DNA of 64,000 bases, from NCBI GenBank assembly GCA_017477465.1, contig JAFUVU010000054.1, positions 1 through 64,000 on the forward strand, in the 5' to 3' direction. This document shows positions 7,585 to 14,862 of the stretch, piece after piece. Positions within the stretch are counted from its first letter, which is position 1. The number at the start of each line of letters is the position of its first letter. A program made the translations under genes and the position numbers. The DNA comes from Bacteroidales bacterium. Its GTDB lineage: Bacteria > Bacteroidota > Bacteroidia > Bacteroidales > UBA932. A model generated the notes under the pieces. It did not search any database, was not told where the DNA came from, and saw nothing but the letters and a program-made list of their open reading frames with translations.

Positions 7585-8892
7585 TCAGGCACGGGTAATG
7601 TGGGCACCGAGGGCGTTAAGACGGCCTTCGATGTCTTCGTAACCACGGTCTATCTGTTCAATATTGTCGATTGTGGAAGTGCCACGGGCGCTCATTGCAG
7701 CCAGCAGCATGGCAATACCGGCACGGATATCGGGGCTCACCAGCCGGGCAGCCTTAAGCGTAATCCGGTGGTCATGGCCGATCACAACGGCGCGGTGAGG
7801 GTCGCAAAGGATAATCTGCGCACCCATGTCGATGAGGCGGTCGACGAAGAAGAGCCTGGATTCGAACATCTTCTGGTGGATGAGGACGCTTCCCTTGCAC
7901 TGCGTTGCCACGACGAGCATAACCGACAGAAGGTCAGGCGTTAAGCCGGGCCAGGGGGCATCGGCCAGGGTCATGATTGAGCCGTCGAGGAAGGAGTCGA
8001 TCTCGTAGCTGTCCTGGGCGGGGACGAAGATATCGTCGCCCTGCTGCTCCAGCTTTATGCCCAGCCGGCGGAAGGAGTCGGGAATGATGCCCAGATCGTA
8101 GTACGATACGTTTTTGATGGTGATGCTGCTCTGGCAAATGGCAGCCATGCCGATAAAGGATCCCACCTCGATCATATCGGGCAGAATCTTGTGCAAAGTG
8201 CCATGCAAAGCCTCTACGCCATGGATGCGAAGGAGGTTGGAGCCCACGCCGTCGATGAAAGCGCCCATGCGGTTGAGCATCTTGCAAAGCTGCTGGAGAT
8301 AGGGCTCGCAGGCGGCGTTGTAGATGGTGGTGGTGCCTTTGGCGAGCACGGCGGCCATGACAATGTTGGCCGTACCGGTGACGGAGGCTTCGTCAAGGAG
8401 CATGTATCGGCCCGTCAAGCGGCCTTCCTGCGTGAGGTGGAAAGCCCTGCGGGACGCATCATACTCCATTGCGGCGCCAAGTTTCACCATGCCGTCCAGG
8501 TGGGTATCTACCCTTCTGCGGCCGATCTTATCCCCGCCGGGCTTGGCAAACCATGCATGGCCGAAGCGGCTCAGAAGCGGGCCGACAACCATCACGGAGC
8601 CGCGGAGCTTGGCGCATTTCTGGACGAATTCCTCGGTCTCGATATAGGTGGTGTCCACATCATCGGCCTGGAAGGTGTACATGCCTTTGGCAAGGCGCGT
8701 CACCTTGACGCCCATATTTTGCAGAAGCTCGATTAAATTCTTGACATCCAGGATTTCAGGGATGTTGGAAATGGTGACGGGTTCGCTTGTCAGGAGCACG
8801 GCGCTGATTACTTCCAGTGCCTCGTTCTTTGCTCCCTGCGGGGTTATGGTGCCGGAGAGCTTATGCCCTCCTTCGATGATAAATTTTGCCAT
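7585..8892 (-). CDS. murA: UDP-N-acetylglucosamine 1-carboxyvinyltransferase
   Basis: MurA transfers enolpyruvate from PEP to UDP-GlcNAc, the first committed step of peptidoglycan synthesis, in the cytoplasm. The 435-residue protein has the full two-domain EPSP-synthase-like fold, with the usual KNEALEVISA start region and LRGSVMVVGPLL. The PEP-loop residue that is cysteine in E. coli (Cys115, motif PGGC) is aspartate here: PGGDKIGRR, Asp121, codon at 8530-8532. In other bacteria this substitution keeps activity but removes the fosfomycin target. The start lies 3 bp after the murB stop, in one transcription unit with murB. Confidence 0.95.
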   Translation of the reverse strand: MAKFIIEGGHKLSGTITPQGAKNEALEVISAVLLTSEPVTISNIPEILDVKNLIELLQNMGVKVTRLAKGMYTFQADDVDTTYIETEEFVQKCAKLRGSVMVVGPLLSRFGHAWFAKPGGDKIGRRRVDTHLDGMVKLGAAMEYDASRRAFHLTQEGRLTGRYMLLDEASVTGTANIVMAAVLAKGTTTIYNAACEPYLQQLCKMLNRMGAFIDGVGSNLLRIHGVEALHGTLHKILPDMIEVGSFIGMAAICQSSITIKNVSYYDLGIIPDSFRRLGIKLEQQGDDIFVPAQDSYEIDSFLDGSIMTLADAPWPGLTPDLLSVMLVVATQCKGSVLIHQKMFESRLFFVDRLIDMGAQIILCDPHRAVVIGHDHRITLKAARLVSPDIRAGIAMLLAAMSARGTSTIDNIEQIDRGYEDIEGRLNALGAHITRA

Positions 8893-8895
8893 AGG

Positions 8896-10440
8896 TCAAA
8901 TATGTTCTACCTCCGGGTGAAGGGTGATGCCGTATTTGGTTTGGATTGCTTTTATTACCTCCTGCTCCAGGCCGATAATATCTTCGGGGGTGGCTGTGCC
9001 TGAGGCGTTTACGATGACAAGAGGCTGGTTCTGATATACCTGGGCGCCGCCGTTTCTTCTGCCCTTGAAGCCGCACTGCTCGATCATCCAGGCAGCTGGA
9101 ACCTTTATGCCGCCGGGGGCGTCATAATGCGGGACTGCATACTCCGGGCCATTGTCTTCCTTAGCAATTGCGACTATGCGCTCAAAGTGCTCATGGCTTA
9201 TGACAGGATTGCAGAAGAAACTTCCGGCACTGCCGATTTCCTCAACGGCAGGCAGCTTCTTCCGACGAATGTCGATGATGGCGTCCCGGATAATTTGTGC
9301 CGACAGAGGAGTGGCAGTACCCTCTTCAGGGAACTCCGTTCCGCTGCGCTCCACTCCGGCCCCTCCCATTTCCTTCGGAAACGGGCCCCTCCCCCTACCC
9401 ATGTGCGGGGGTGCACATGTCCCTGAAGAGGGTACTGCCACTCCTCTGTCCTCCAAGACTTTGCGGAGGCCGCCGTAGTCCAGTTTGGGCTGAGGTGTGC
9501 GGCTGAGGCGGTAGGTGACGGCGGTGATAATGTATCGGCCTTTCCAGATGGTTTTGAAGTTGGAGGTGCGATAGCCGTAGCCGCAGGTGGCGGGGTCTAT
9601 GTTTACGAAGCTGCCGGTTTCACGGTCGTAAGCCCTTATATCGGCAATGATATCCTTTGCCTCAACGCCGTAAGCGCCTATATTTTGCACTGCCGATGCA
9701 CCGCACTCCCCGGGTATGAGCGAGAGGTTTTCCGGGCCCCAAAGGCCCTCGGAGGCCGCCCACGCACAGAAATCGTCGAAGACGGTGCCGGCAGGGACTG
9801 TGACAAGGACATCCGCATTATCCGGACAGTCAGGACTGATGTTGGGGTCTGCGACATCGGAAGATTGACCTGCGGATGAGGGATCTGCAACGGCTGAGGA
9901 TTGGGCTGCGGATGAGGGCTCTGAGACGGACGAGGTTTGGGCTGAGGATTGGGCTGCAGACGGGGGCTCGCACGAGGATGTGGACCTGGTCCAGCCTATT
10001 TTTGGACTTGGTCCAATTTCACCCCGTGGACCTGGTCCACCGATTCCGCATTCTACAGCATTCTGAGGCACACTTGCTGGACCAGGTCCACCACCTAAAA
10101 TCTGACCTCGTCCAAAAACACCTTGGACCTGGTCCAACTTGGCAGCTTGATCCTGGACTTGGTCCAACTTGGCAGCCTGACCTTGGACCTGGTCCAACTT
10201 GGCGGAAGAGTTAGTGCTGAAATCGGCACAGATAGCGACATGCAGCACCGTGCCGGGGAAATCGCCTGTGAAAAGGAGGTTGCTGCCGCCGCCCATTACG
10301 AAGACGGGCTGGGGCAAAGAGGCCCAGTCAATGGCCAGAAGGTCCTCTTCCTCAGTTACTTCCACATACAGGGCACAACTCACCTTCATCCTGAAAGTGT
10401 TCCGGGTGGAAAGGTCGAACTGTGCCTGCTTGGTAATCAT
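8896..10440 (-). CDS. murB: UDP-N-acetylenolpyruvoylglucosamine reductase with two large insertions
   Basis: MurB reduces UDP-GlcNAc-enolpyruvate to UDP-MurNAc using FAD and NADPH. Conserved parts are FVMGGGSNLLF (FAD pyrophosphate loop, about residue 47), LSLIPGECGASAVQNIGAYG (about 239-258), YGYRTSNFK, and GSAGSFFCNP near 403 with the catalytic serine. At 514 residues it is far longer than the usual 300-350. The excess is two in-frame insertions: about residues 77-208 (low-complexity repeats with KLDQVQ and Ala-Gln-Ser-Ser blocks) and about 333-382 (a palindromic element). Both fall between conserved blocks, so the enzyme is probably functional. It lies just upstream of murA on the same strand. 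Confidence 0.93.
   Translation of the reverse strand: MITKQAQFDLSTRNTFRMKVSCALYVEVTEEEDLLAIDWASLPQPVFVMGGGSNLLFTGDFPGTVLHVAICADFSTNSSAKLDQVQGQAAKLDQVQDQAAKLDQVQGVFGRGQILGGGPGPASVPQNAVECGIGGPGPRGEIGPSPKIGWTRSTSSCEPPSAAQSSAQTSSVSEPSSAAQSSAVADPSSAGQSSDVADPNISPDCPDNADVLVTVPAGTVFDDFCAWAASEGLWGPENLSLIPGECGASAVQNIGAYGVEAKDIIADIRAYDRETGSFVNIDPATCGYGYRTSNFKTIWKGRYIITAVTYRLSRTPQPKLDYGGLRKVLEDRGVAVPSSGTCAPPHMGRGRGPFPKEMGGAGVERSGTEFPEEGTATPLSAQIIRDAIIDIRRKKLPAVEEIGSAGSFFCNPVISHEHFERIVAIAKEDNGPEYAVPHYDAPGGIKVPAAWMIEQCGFKGRRNGGAQVYQNQPLVIVNASGTATPEDIIGLEQEVIKAIQTKYGITLHPEVEHI
9302..9450 (-). repeat. In-frame palindromic insertion in murB
   Basis: The ends are perfect 31-bp inverted repeats (9302-9332 and 9420-9450; the arm contains GGAGTGGCAGTACCCTCTTC), enclosing an 87-bp centre. 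It encodes about 49 residues (GVAVPSSG... to ...EEGTATPL) between conserved MurB segments. Arm length equals that in ksgA, but the sequence is unrelated, so this appears to be a second family with the same architecture. Confidence 0.88.
9817..10212 (-). repeat. Low-complexity repetitive insertion in murB with seven TGGACCTGGTCCA-type palindromes
   Basis: This in-frame stretch adds about 132 residues between the FAD loop and the second half of domain I. Its distal part holds seven copies of a 13-bp palindrome, TGGAC(C/T)(T/A)GGTCCA, starting at 9981, 10003, 10027, 10078, 10124, 10154 and 10184. The last three lie in 30-bp tandem units encoding AKLDQVQ-type decapeptides. The proximal part (9840-9975) is an imperfect repeat of Ser/Ala/Gln/Pro codons. 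Confidence 0.88.
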
Positions 10441-10503
10441 CGTTTAGAACGTAAAGACATAACGGGTATGTACGCCAGTTCTGTCCTTTTTGATGTGGGC
10501 ATC

Positions 10504-12270
10504 TTATTTTAGGTTAACGGATATCTGCAGCTCGTCCAGTTGGGCTTGGTCAATCTGGGACGGGGAGTCGATCATCACATCGCGGCCTTGGTTGTTCTTG
10601 GGGAAGGCGATGTAGTCGCGGATCGTATCCTGCCCGCCCATGAGGGCGCAGACGCGGTCGAAGCCGAAGGCAAGGCCGCCGTGGGGCGGAGCGCCGAATT
10701 TGAAGGCGTTGATGATGAAGCCGAACTTGTATTCAGCCTCTTCAGGGCCGATGCCGAGCACTTCGAACATGCGTTTCTGCATATCGGCATTGTGAATACG
10801 GATGGAGCCGCCGCCCAGTTCGTTGCCGTTGAGGACGAAGTCGTAGGCATTGGCGCAGACGCGCTCAAGGTCCTCTTTCTTATCGCTGTAGAACCATTTC
10901 TCATGCTCCGGCTTGGGGGCGGTGAAGGGATGGTGCATGGCGTAGAAGCGCTGGGTTTCGTCGTCCCATTCCAGAAGCGGGAAGTCCACAATCCACAGCG
11001 GTGCGAACTCCTTGGGGTTGCGAAGGCCCAGCCGGCCGCCCATTTCCAGACGGAGGACGCCCAGCATGGTCTGCACTTTGCGCTTGGAAGGGCCGCTCAT
11101 CACCAGCATCAGGTCGCCGGGCTTGGCTTCGGCCTTTTCTGCCAGTTTGGCGAGGTCGTCGGCCCCGTAGAATTTGTCGATGGAGGATTTGAAGCTGCCG
11201 TCGGCATTGACTTTTACGTAAATGAGGCCTTTGGCGCCCACCTGCGGGCGTTTTACCCATTCGGTGAGCTCGTCAATCTGCTTGCGGGTGTACTCGGCTG
11301 CTCCGGGTACGCAGATTGCGCCGATGTATGCCGCATCGTCAAGGACGCTGAAACCTTTGCCCTTGGCGACATCCGTGAGTTCATGGATGGTCATGCCGAA
11401 GCGGACGTCGGGTTTGTCGGAGCCGTAGTTGTCCATGACGTCGTACCAGCTCATGCGGGGCATGGGGTTGGGGATGTCCACATCGAGGACATTCTTGAAG
11501 ATGGTGCGCATCATGCCCTCGAAGGTATTGAGGACGTCTTCCTGCTCCACGAAGGACATCTCACAGTCGATCTGGGTGAATTCGGGCTGCCTGTCGGCAC
11601 GTAAGTCTTCGTCACGGAAGCAGCGGACAATCTGGAAGTAGCGGTCGTAGCCTGCTACCATCAGGAGTTGCTTGAAGGTCTGGGGGCTCTGCGGCAGGGC
11701 GTAGAACTGACCGGGGTTCATGCGGGAAGGGACTACGAAGTCGCGGGCGCCTTCCGGGGTGCTCTTGATGAGGTAAGGGGTCTCAATCTCCATGAAGCCG
11801 TTGGCGTCCAGGTAGTTGCGGACCTCGTGAGCTACGCGGTGACGCAGGGCCAGGGCGCGCTGCAGCGGGCCGCGGCGAAGGTCAAGATAGCGGTATTTGG
11901 CGCGAAGGTCCTCGCCGCCGTCGCTCTCTTCCTCGATGGTAAAGGGCGGGGTTACGCTCTTATTCAGGATATTGATTGCCGATACTTTTATCTCGATATC
12001 GCCGGTGGGCATCTTGGCGTTTTTCGCCTGACGCTCAACTACTTCACCTTCGACTTGGATGACGAATTCGCGTCCCAGGGAGGTGGCTGTCTCCACAAGT
12101 GAAGCGGGGGCATCGGCCTCTACTACAAGCTGCGTGATACCATAGCGGTCTCTGAGGTCGATGAAGGTCATACCGCCCAGTTTGCGGGCTTTCTGTACCC
12201 ATCCGGCCAGCGTTACTTGCTTTCCTTTGTCTTCAATGCGGAGCTCCCCGCAAGTGTGTGTTCTGTACAT
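10504..12270 (-). CDS. aspS: Aspartyl-tRNA synthetase
   Basis: A class II synthetase that charges tRNA-Asp. The 588-residue protein has the bacterial-type layout: N-terminal OB-fold anticodon-binding domain ([22 protein letters not shown]), then the catalytic core with motif 2 ([18 protein letters not shown], about residues 217-234). A bacterial insertion domain (about 290-420) and motif 3 ([15 protein letters not shown] near 535) follow. The start is the ATG at 12270. It is followed by murB after a 63-bp gap. A possible minus-strand promoter box (TATTTTTG, 12318 to 12311) lies 40 bp upstream. Nothing is unusual in the protein. Confidence 0.96.
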   Translation of the reverse strand: MYRTHTCGELRIEDKGKQVTLAGWVQKARKLGGMTFIDLRDRYGITQLVVEADAPASLVETATSLGREFVIQVEGEVVERQAKNAKMPTGDIEIKVSAINILNKSVTPPFTIEEESDGGEDLRAKYRYLDLRRGPLQRALALRHRVAHEVRNYLDANGFMEIETPYLIKSTPEGARDFVVPSRMNPGQFYALPQSPQTFKQLLMVAGYDRYFQIVRCFRDEDLRADRQPEFTQIDCEMSFVEQEDVLNTFEGMMRTIFKNVLDVDIPNPMPRMSWYDVMDNYGSDKPDVRFGMTIHELTDVAKGKGFSVLDDAAYIGAICVPGAAEYTRKQIDELTEWVKRPQVGAKGLIYVKVNADGSFKSSIDKFYGADDLAKLAEKAEAKPGDLMLVMSGPSKRKVQTMLGVLRLEMGGRLGLRNPKEFAPLWIVDFPLLEWDDETQRFYAMHHPFTAPKPEHEKWFYSDKKEDLERVCANAYDFVLNGNELGGGSIRIHNADMQKRMFEVLGIGPEEAEYKFGFIINAFKFGAPPHGGLAFGFDRVCALMGGQDTIRDYIAFPKNNQGRDVMIDSPSQIDQAQLDELQISVNLK

Positions 12271-12372
12271 AGTTTTATGCTGTTTTTGTCTATTGCATTA
12301 TAACAATCTACAAAAATAGCAAAAAAACATGAATTACATGCACTGCGACCCGCCGAAAGCAGCAAGCCGGCA

Positions 12373-12603
12373 TTGACTACCAAGTATATTTCCTCCTGCA
12401 TCAACGCCGGAGCGGGATGTTCCTATCTGGACTATATGAACGGATATCGCGTCCGCTTTGCTCAGAAAAAGATGCGGGAAGAGCCGCAGATGCGTCTTTC
12501 AGAGATTGCCGATGCGGCGGGGTTCGCTTCGGAATCGGCCTTTTACAGGATTTTCAAGGCTATCACAGGACAAACGCCGGCCGAATGGCTGAACAAGCAA
12601 TAG
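12373..12603 (+). pseudogene. Fragment of an AraC-family regulator (C-terminal HTH only)
   Basis: The 76 codons encode the typical AraC/XylS DNA-binding end: a first-helix region (TTKYISSCINAGAG), YLDYMNGYRVRFAQKKM, then LSEIADAAGFASESAFYRIFKAITGQTPAEW. It has no ATG start (only TTG at 12373) and no effector or sensor domain. The frame upstream does not continue the family. It looks like the 3' remnant of a longer regulator whose front has been deleted, left between aspS and ksgA. A separate small HTH protein is possible but less likely. Confidence 0.7.
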
Positions 12604-12623
12604 GTATCCCCGATAAAAAATCG

Positions 12624-12631
12624 TATCTTTG
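12624..12631 (+). promoter_or_regulatory. Bacteroidota -7 box (TATCTTTG) for ksgA
   Basis: TATCTTTG matches the TAnnTTTG consensus of the Bacteroidota primary sigma factor. Only 7 bases separate it from the ksgA ATG at 12639, so transcription should begin at or next to the start codon. No clear -33 TTTG is visible. Confidence 0.55.
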
Positions 12632-12638
12632 CGCCGAT

Positions 12639-13592
12639 ATGATGGAAGTACGTGCAAAAAAAGCCTTAGGGCAGCATTTCTTGACGGACCAGAAGGTGGC
12701 CCGTGCCATTGTGGACGCATTGCATGCCACCGGCAGAGTGGGCATAGCCTCTGAAATCTCTGGCCACCCTCGGCCGGATAAGAGGGAGGGGCCCGCAGCA
12801 GGTTGCAAGGAGGACTCGTCCGACGAAGCATCACGTGACGGGAGGGGCCGGAGCGAAGCGGAGGCGATTTCAGAGGCTATGCCCACTCTGCCGGTGCTTG
12901 AGGTTGGTCCGGGTATGGGTGTGCTGACGCAGTACCTACAGGAGCGCTCCGACATCGACCTAAAACTCATAGAAATTGATTCTGAGTCGGTTGAATATCT
13001 GCTAAGCCATTTTCAAGGCATGCAGGGGCGCCTGATGGAAGGCGATTTCCTGACTCTTAAACTGGAGAAGATTTTCCCGGAGAAGTTTGCCATAATCGGC
13101 AATTTCCCTTATAACATTTCTTCGCAGATTTTCTTCAAAGTACTTGATTATAAGGACAGTATCCCCGAAGTTGTGGGCATGGTCCAAAAAGAAGTAGCGG
13201 AAAGAATTGCCGAAAAGCCGGGCAGCAAGACCTACGGAATACTTTCCGTCCTGCTTCAGGCGTGGTACGACATCGAGTACCTTTTCACCGTCGGCTCCGG
13301 TTGTTTTGCTCCGCCGCCTAAGGTAGAATCGGCCGTTATACGCCTCACCCGCAACTCCCGCACTGCACTTGGCTGCGACGAAGCCCTTTTCAAAACGGTG
13401 GTTAAGACCGCCTTCGGCCAGCGCCGCAAGATGATGCGCAATCCCTTGAAGCCACTTGCAAATGCAAAAGCCGCACGCGAAGGATGGTCGGATGCAGAAT
13501 TATCGGCCTTCTTGGCACAACCTGTTTTCTCTCAGCGCCCCGAGCGCCTCTCCGTGGAGGATTTTGTAGCGCTGACCAATCTGCTTGTCTAA
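12639..13592 (+). CDS. ksgA: 16S rRNA adenine(1518/1519) dimethyltransferase
   Basis: KsgA dimethylates two adjacent adenines in helix 45 of 16S rRNA during 30S maturation. Motifs present: KKALGQHFLTD (N-terminal), LEVGPGMGVLTQYL (SAM motif I), IEIDSE (motif II), and IGNFPYNISSQIFF (motif IV, the NxPY catalytic motif). From ATG 12639 the product is 317 residues, against about 265 for relatives. The excess is a roughly 55-residue palindromic insertion (about residues 30-86) directly before motif I. The frame is open further upstream, but that part overlaps the AraC fragment. A TATCTTTG promoter supports this start. A relic of another ksgA 3' end lies at 14707-14751. Confidence 0.93.
   Translation: MMEVRAKKALGQHFLTDQKVARAIVDALHATGRVGIASEISGHPRPDKREGPAAGCKEDSSDEASRDGRGRSEAEAISEAMPTLPVLEVGPGMGVLTQYLQERSDIDLKLIEIDSESVEYLLSHFQGMQGRLMEGDFLTLKLEKIFPEKFAIIGNFPYNISSQIFFKVLDYKDSIPEVVGMVQKEVAERIAEKPGSKTYGILSVLLQAWYDIEYLFTVGSGCFAPPPKVESAVIRLTRNSRTALGCDEALFKTVVKTAFGQRRKMMRNPLKPLANAKAAREGWSDAELSAFLAQPVFSQRPERLSVEDFVALTNLLV
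12728..12896 (+). repeat. In-frame palindromic insertion in ksgA (31-bp perfect inverted repeats)
   Basis: Arms 12728-12758 and 12866-12896 are exact reverse complements over 31 bp (inner part CTCTGAAATC / GATTTCAGAG). They enclose a 107-bp centre. The insertion is translated in the ksgA frame (peptide with SEISGHPRPDK and RSEAEAISEA). The centre shares several long blocks with the 2793-2893 insertion and carries about 48 extra bases in the middle. Confidence 0.92.
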
Positions 13593-13604
13593 TACTTTCT
13601 TATC

Positions 13605-14681
13605 ATGAAATTCAGACTGATAACTTTTATTTCTTTTGTTGTTTCATGCCTGTCGGCAAATGCGCAGACATATGAGGATAGTATGCGCTATTGGGACGAA
13701 GGTCCTCTTTCTTGGGATGACCTAAACCTCAAATCTCCCAAAAATTTCAGGACTAGTGATCTCACGTTCAGGTGGACGACAACGACACAGAAGCAAAAGA
13801 TTTCATGGAATACTGTACAGTATACGCCAATAGCAAGAGTGGCTCTGGACAAATCTGTTTCCTGGCACAACGTTGAACGGCTTTATCCGTGCACACTTGC
13901 CTATGATCAGCTACTGTTTGACTTGAATGAGCTCTACTTCAGAAAGACTCTCACCGAACTGTATTCAGAAGGCAACAAGCAGTCTAGCGATGCTCTGTTC
14001 TCCTTTTATTCCAATCAGAGCAGAACACGCTGGGAAGAGATAGTTGAGGACACTGAAGATGGTCTTGATTCCGCAATGGTTGCATATCATTCCGCCAGGG
14101 TTGCAGAAGAGCTTGCCAACGCATCTTATCCGGACATGCTATCCAACACCGGACATTTCTCTATAAGTTTCGGAGCAGGATTGACAGGAACTTTGTTTTT
14201 GGGCTCGGCCGGTCAAACATTCCTTCCCGGCCTAGGAGCCAATATAGATTTGAGTTTCGGCTATAAAAGACATATTTTTTCACTTTTAGCAAGTTCTACT
14301 TCAGGTCGCTTGGCGCAAAACTATAAAAACGGAGATGTCTCGTGGGAATCCGGACAGTCATATAATCATAACAATGTGGGATTTATGTACGGTTATAAAG
14401 TCTATGACGGCCCTGTTTTCTCTGTCAAACCGTTTGCAGGAATTGCCGGCAGGATACTATCTGTCTCCAGCAAAGACACCAGCAAAGAATATAATAAAAA
14501 TGTCACCAACACAACTGCTGCCGTTGGTGCTGACTTTTTCTTTAAGTTTCACCGGACCATTACACAGAACAGCGGTTTTGAGCATAGTCTTTATCTGAGA
14601 CTGTTTGGCACCAGGGATTTCTCCAGCCTCCAATCTTTTGCCATAGGTTTTTCGTTGGGATATGATTGGTTGATTTTGTAG
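13605..14681 (+). CDS. Uncharacterised secreted protein with possible C-terminal outer-membrane barrel
   Basis: This 358-residue protein starts with a signal peptide (MKFRLITFISFVVSCLSANAQ). The first half is Trp/Tyr-rich (YWDEGPLSWDDLNLK, ISWNTVQYTPIARVALDKS) and contains a helical segment. From about residue 185 it shows alternating beta strands ending in an aromatic strand (AIGFSLGYDWLIL), as in small outer-membrane barrels. I do not recognise the family. It is visibly richer in A+T than its neighbours and sits between ksgA and a duplicate of the ksgA tail, which suggests acquisition by recombination. The start follows the ksgA stop by 12 bp. Confidence 0.7.
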   Translation: MKFRLITFISFVVSCLSANAQTYEDSMRYWDEGPLSWDDLNLKSPKNFRTSDLTFRWTTTTQKQKISWNTVQYTPIARVALDKSVSWHNVERLYPCTLAYDQLLFDLNELYFRKTLTELYSEGNKQSSDALFSFYSNQSRTRWEEIVEDTEDGLDSAMVAYHSARVAEELANASYPDMLSNTGHFSISFGAGLTGTLFLGSAGQTFLPGLGANIDLSFGYKRHIFSLLASSTSGRLAQNYKNGDVSWESGQSYNHNNVGFMYGYKVYDGPVFSVKPFAGIAGRILSVSSKDTSKEYNKNVTNTTAAVGADFFFKFHRTITQNSGFEHSLYLRLFGTRDFSSLQSFAIGFSLGYDWLIL

Positions 14682-14706
14682 TGCCACCTATCGGCTAGTA
14701 TAAAAA

Positions 14707-14751
14707 CTCTCGGTAGAAGACTTCATCGCCCTGACCAACCTCCTCTCCTAA
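14707..14751 (+). pseudogene. Relic of a second ksgA 3' end
   Basis: These 14 codons plus stop read LSVEDFIALTNLLS, against LSVEDFVALTNLLV at the true ksgA C-terminus (12 of 14 identical). Several synonymous positions differ, so it is a homologous allele, not a recent exact copy. No start or further coding sequence precedes it. Confidence 0.85.
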
Positions 14752-14757
14752 AACCTC

Positions 14758-14858
14758 GACACACAACTCCCTAACAATCAACAACTTCCTGAAATCAAGT
14801 GTGACTTTTTGCCACACTTGATTTTCACAATTCGGTGAGTACCAGGCACTTGCGTGTC
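14758..14858 (+). repeat. 101-bp double-palindrome element, copy 3
   Basis: Ends are GACACACAACT (14758-14768) and ACTTGCGTGTC (14848-14858). The core is a perfect 12-bp stem, AAATCAAGTGTG (14792-14803) and CACACTTGATTT (14813-14824). The total is again 101 bp with 34-bp spacing on both sides. The bases just left of it (AAACCTCG) also match the flank of copy 2 in reverse, so the unit may extend about 8 bp further. It separates the ksgA relic from the MBOAT stop. Confidence 0.88.
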
Positions 14859-14862
14859 TGGG

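Noticed and set aside
9981-10196. Regularly spaced repeats in murB as a CRISPR array
   Set aside because: Repeats are 13-bp palindromes with uneven 22-51 bp spacing, lie inside an open frame, and no cas genes are present.
12417-12638. A longer N-terminus for KsgA starting at 12417
   Set aside because: The extension overlaps the AraC fragment in another frame, does not resemble KsgA, and a promoter box lies between it and the ATG at 12639.
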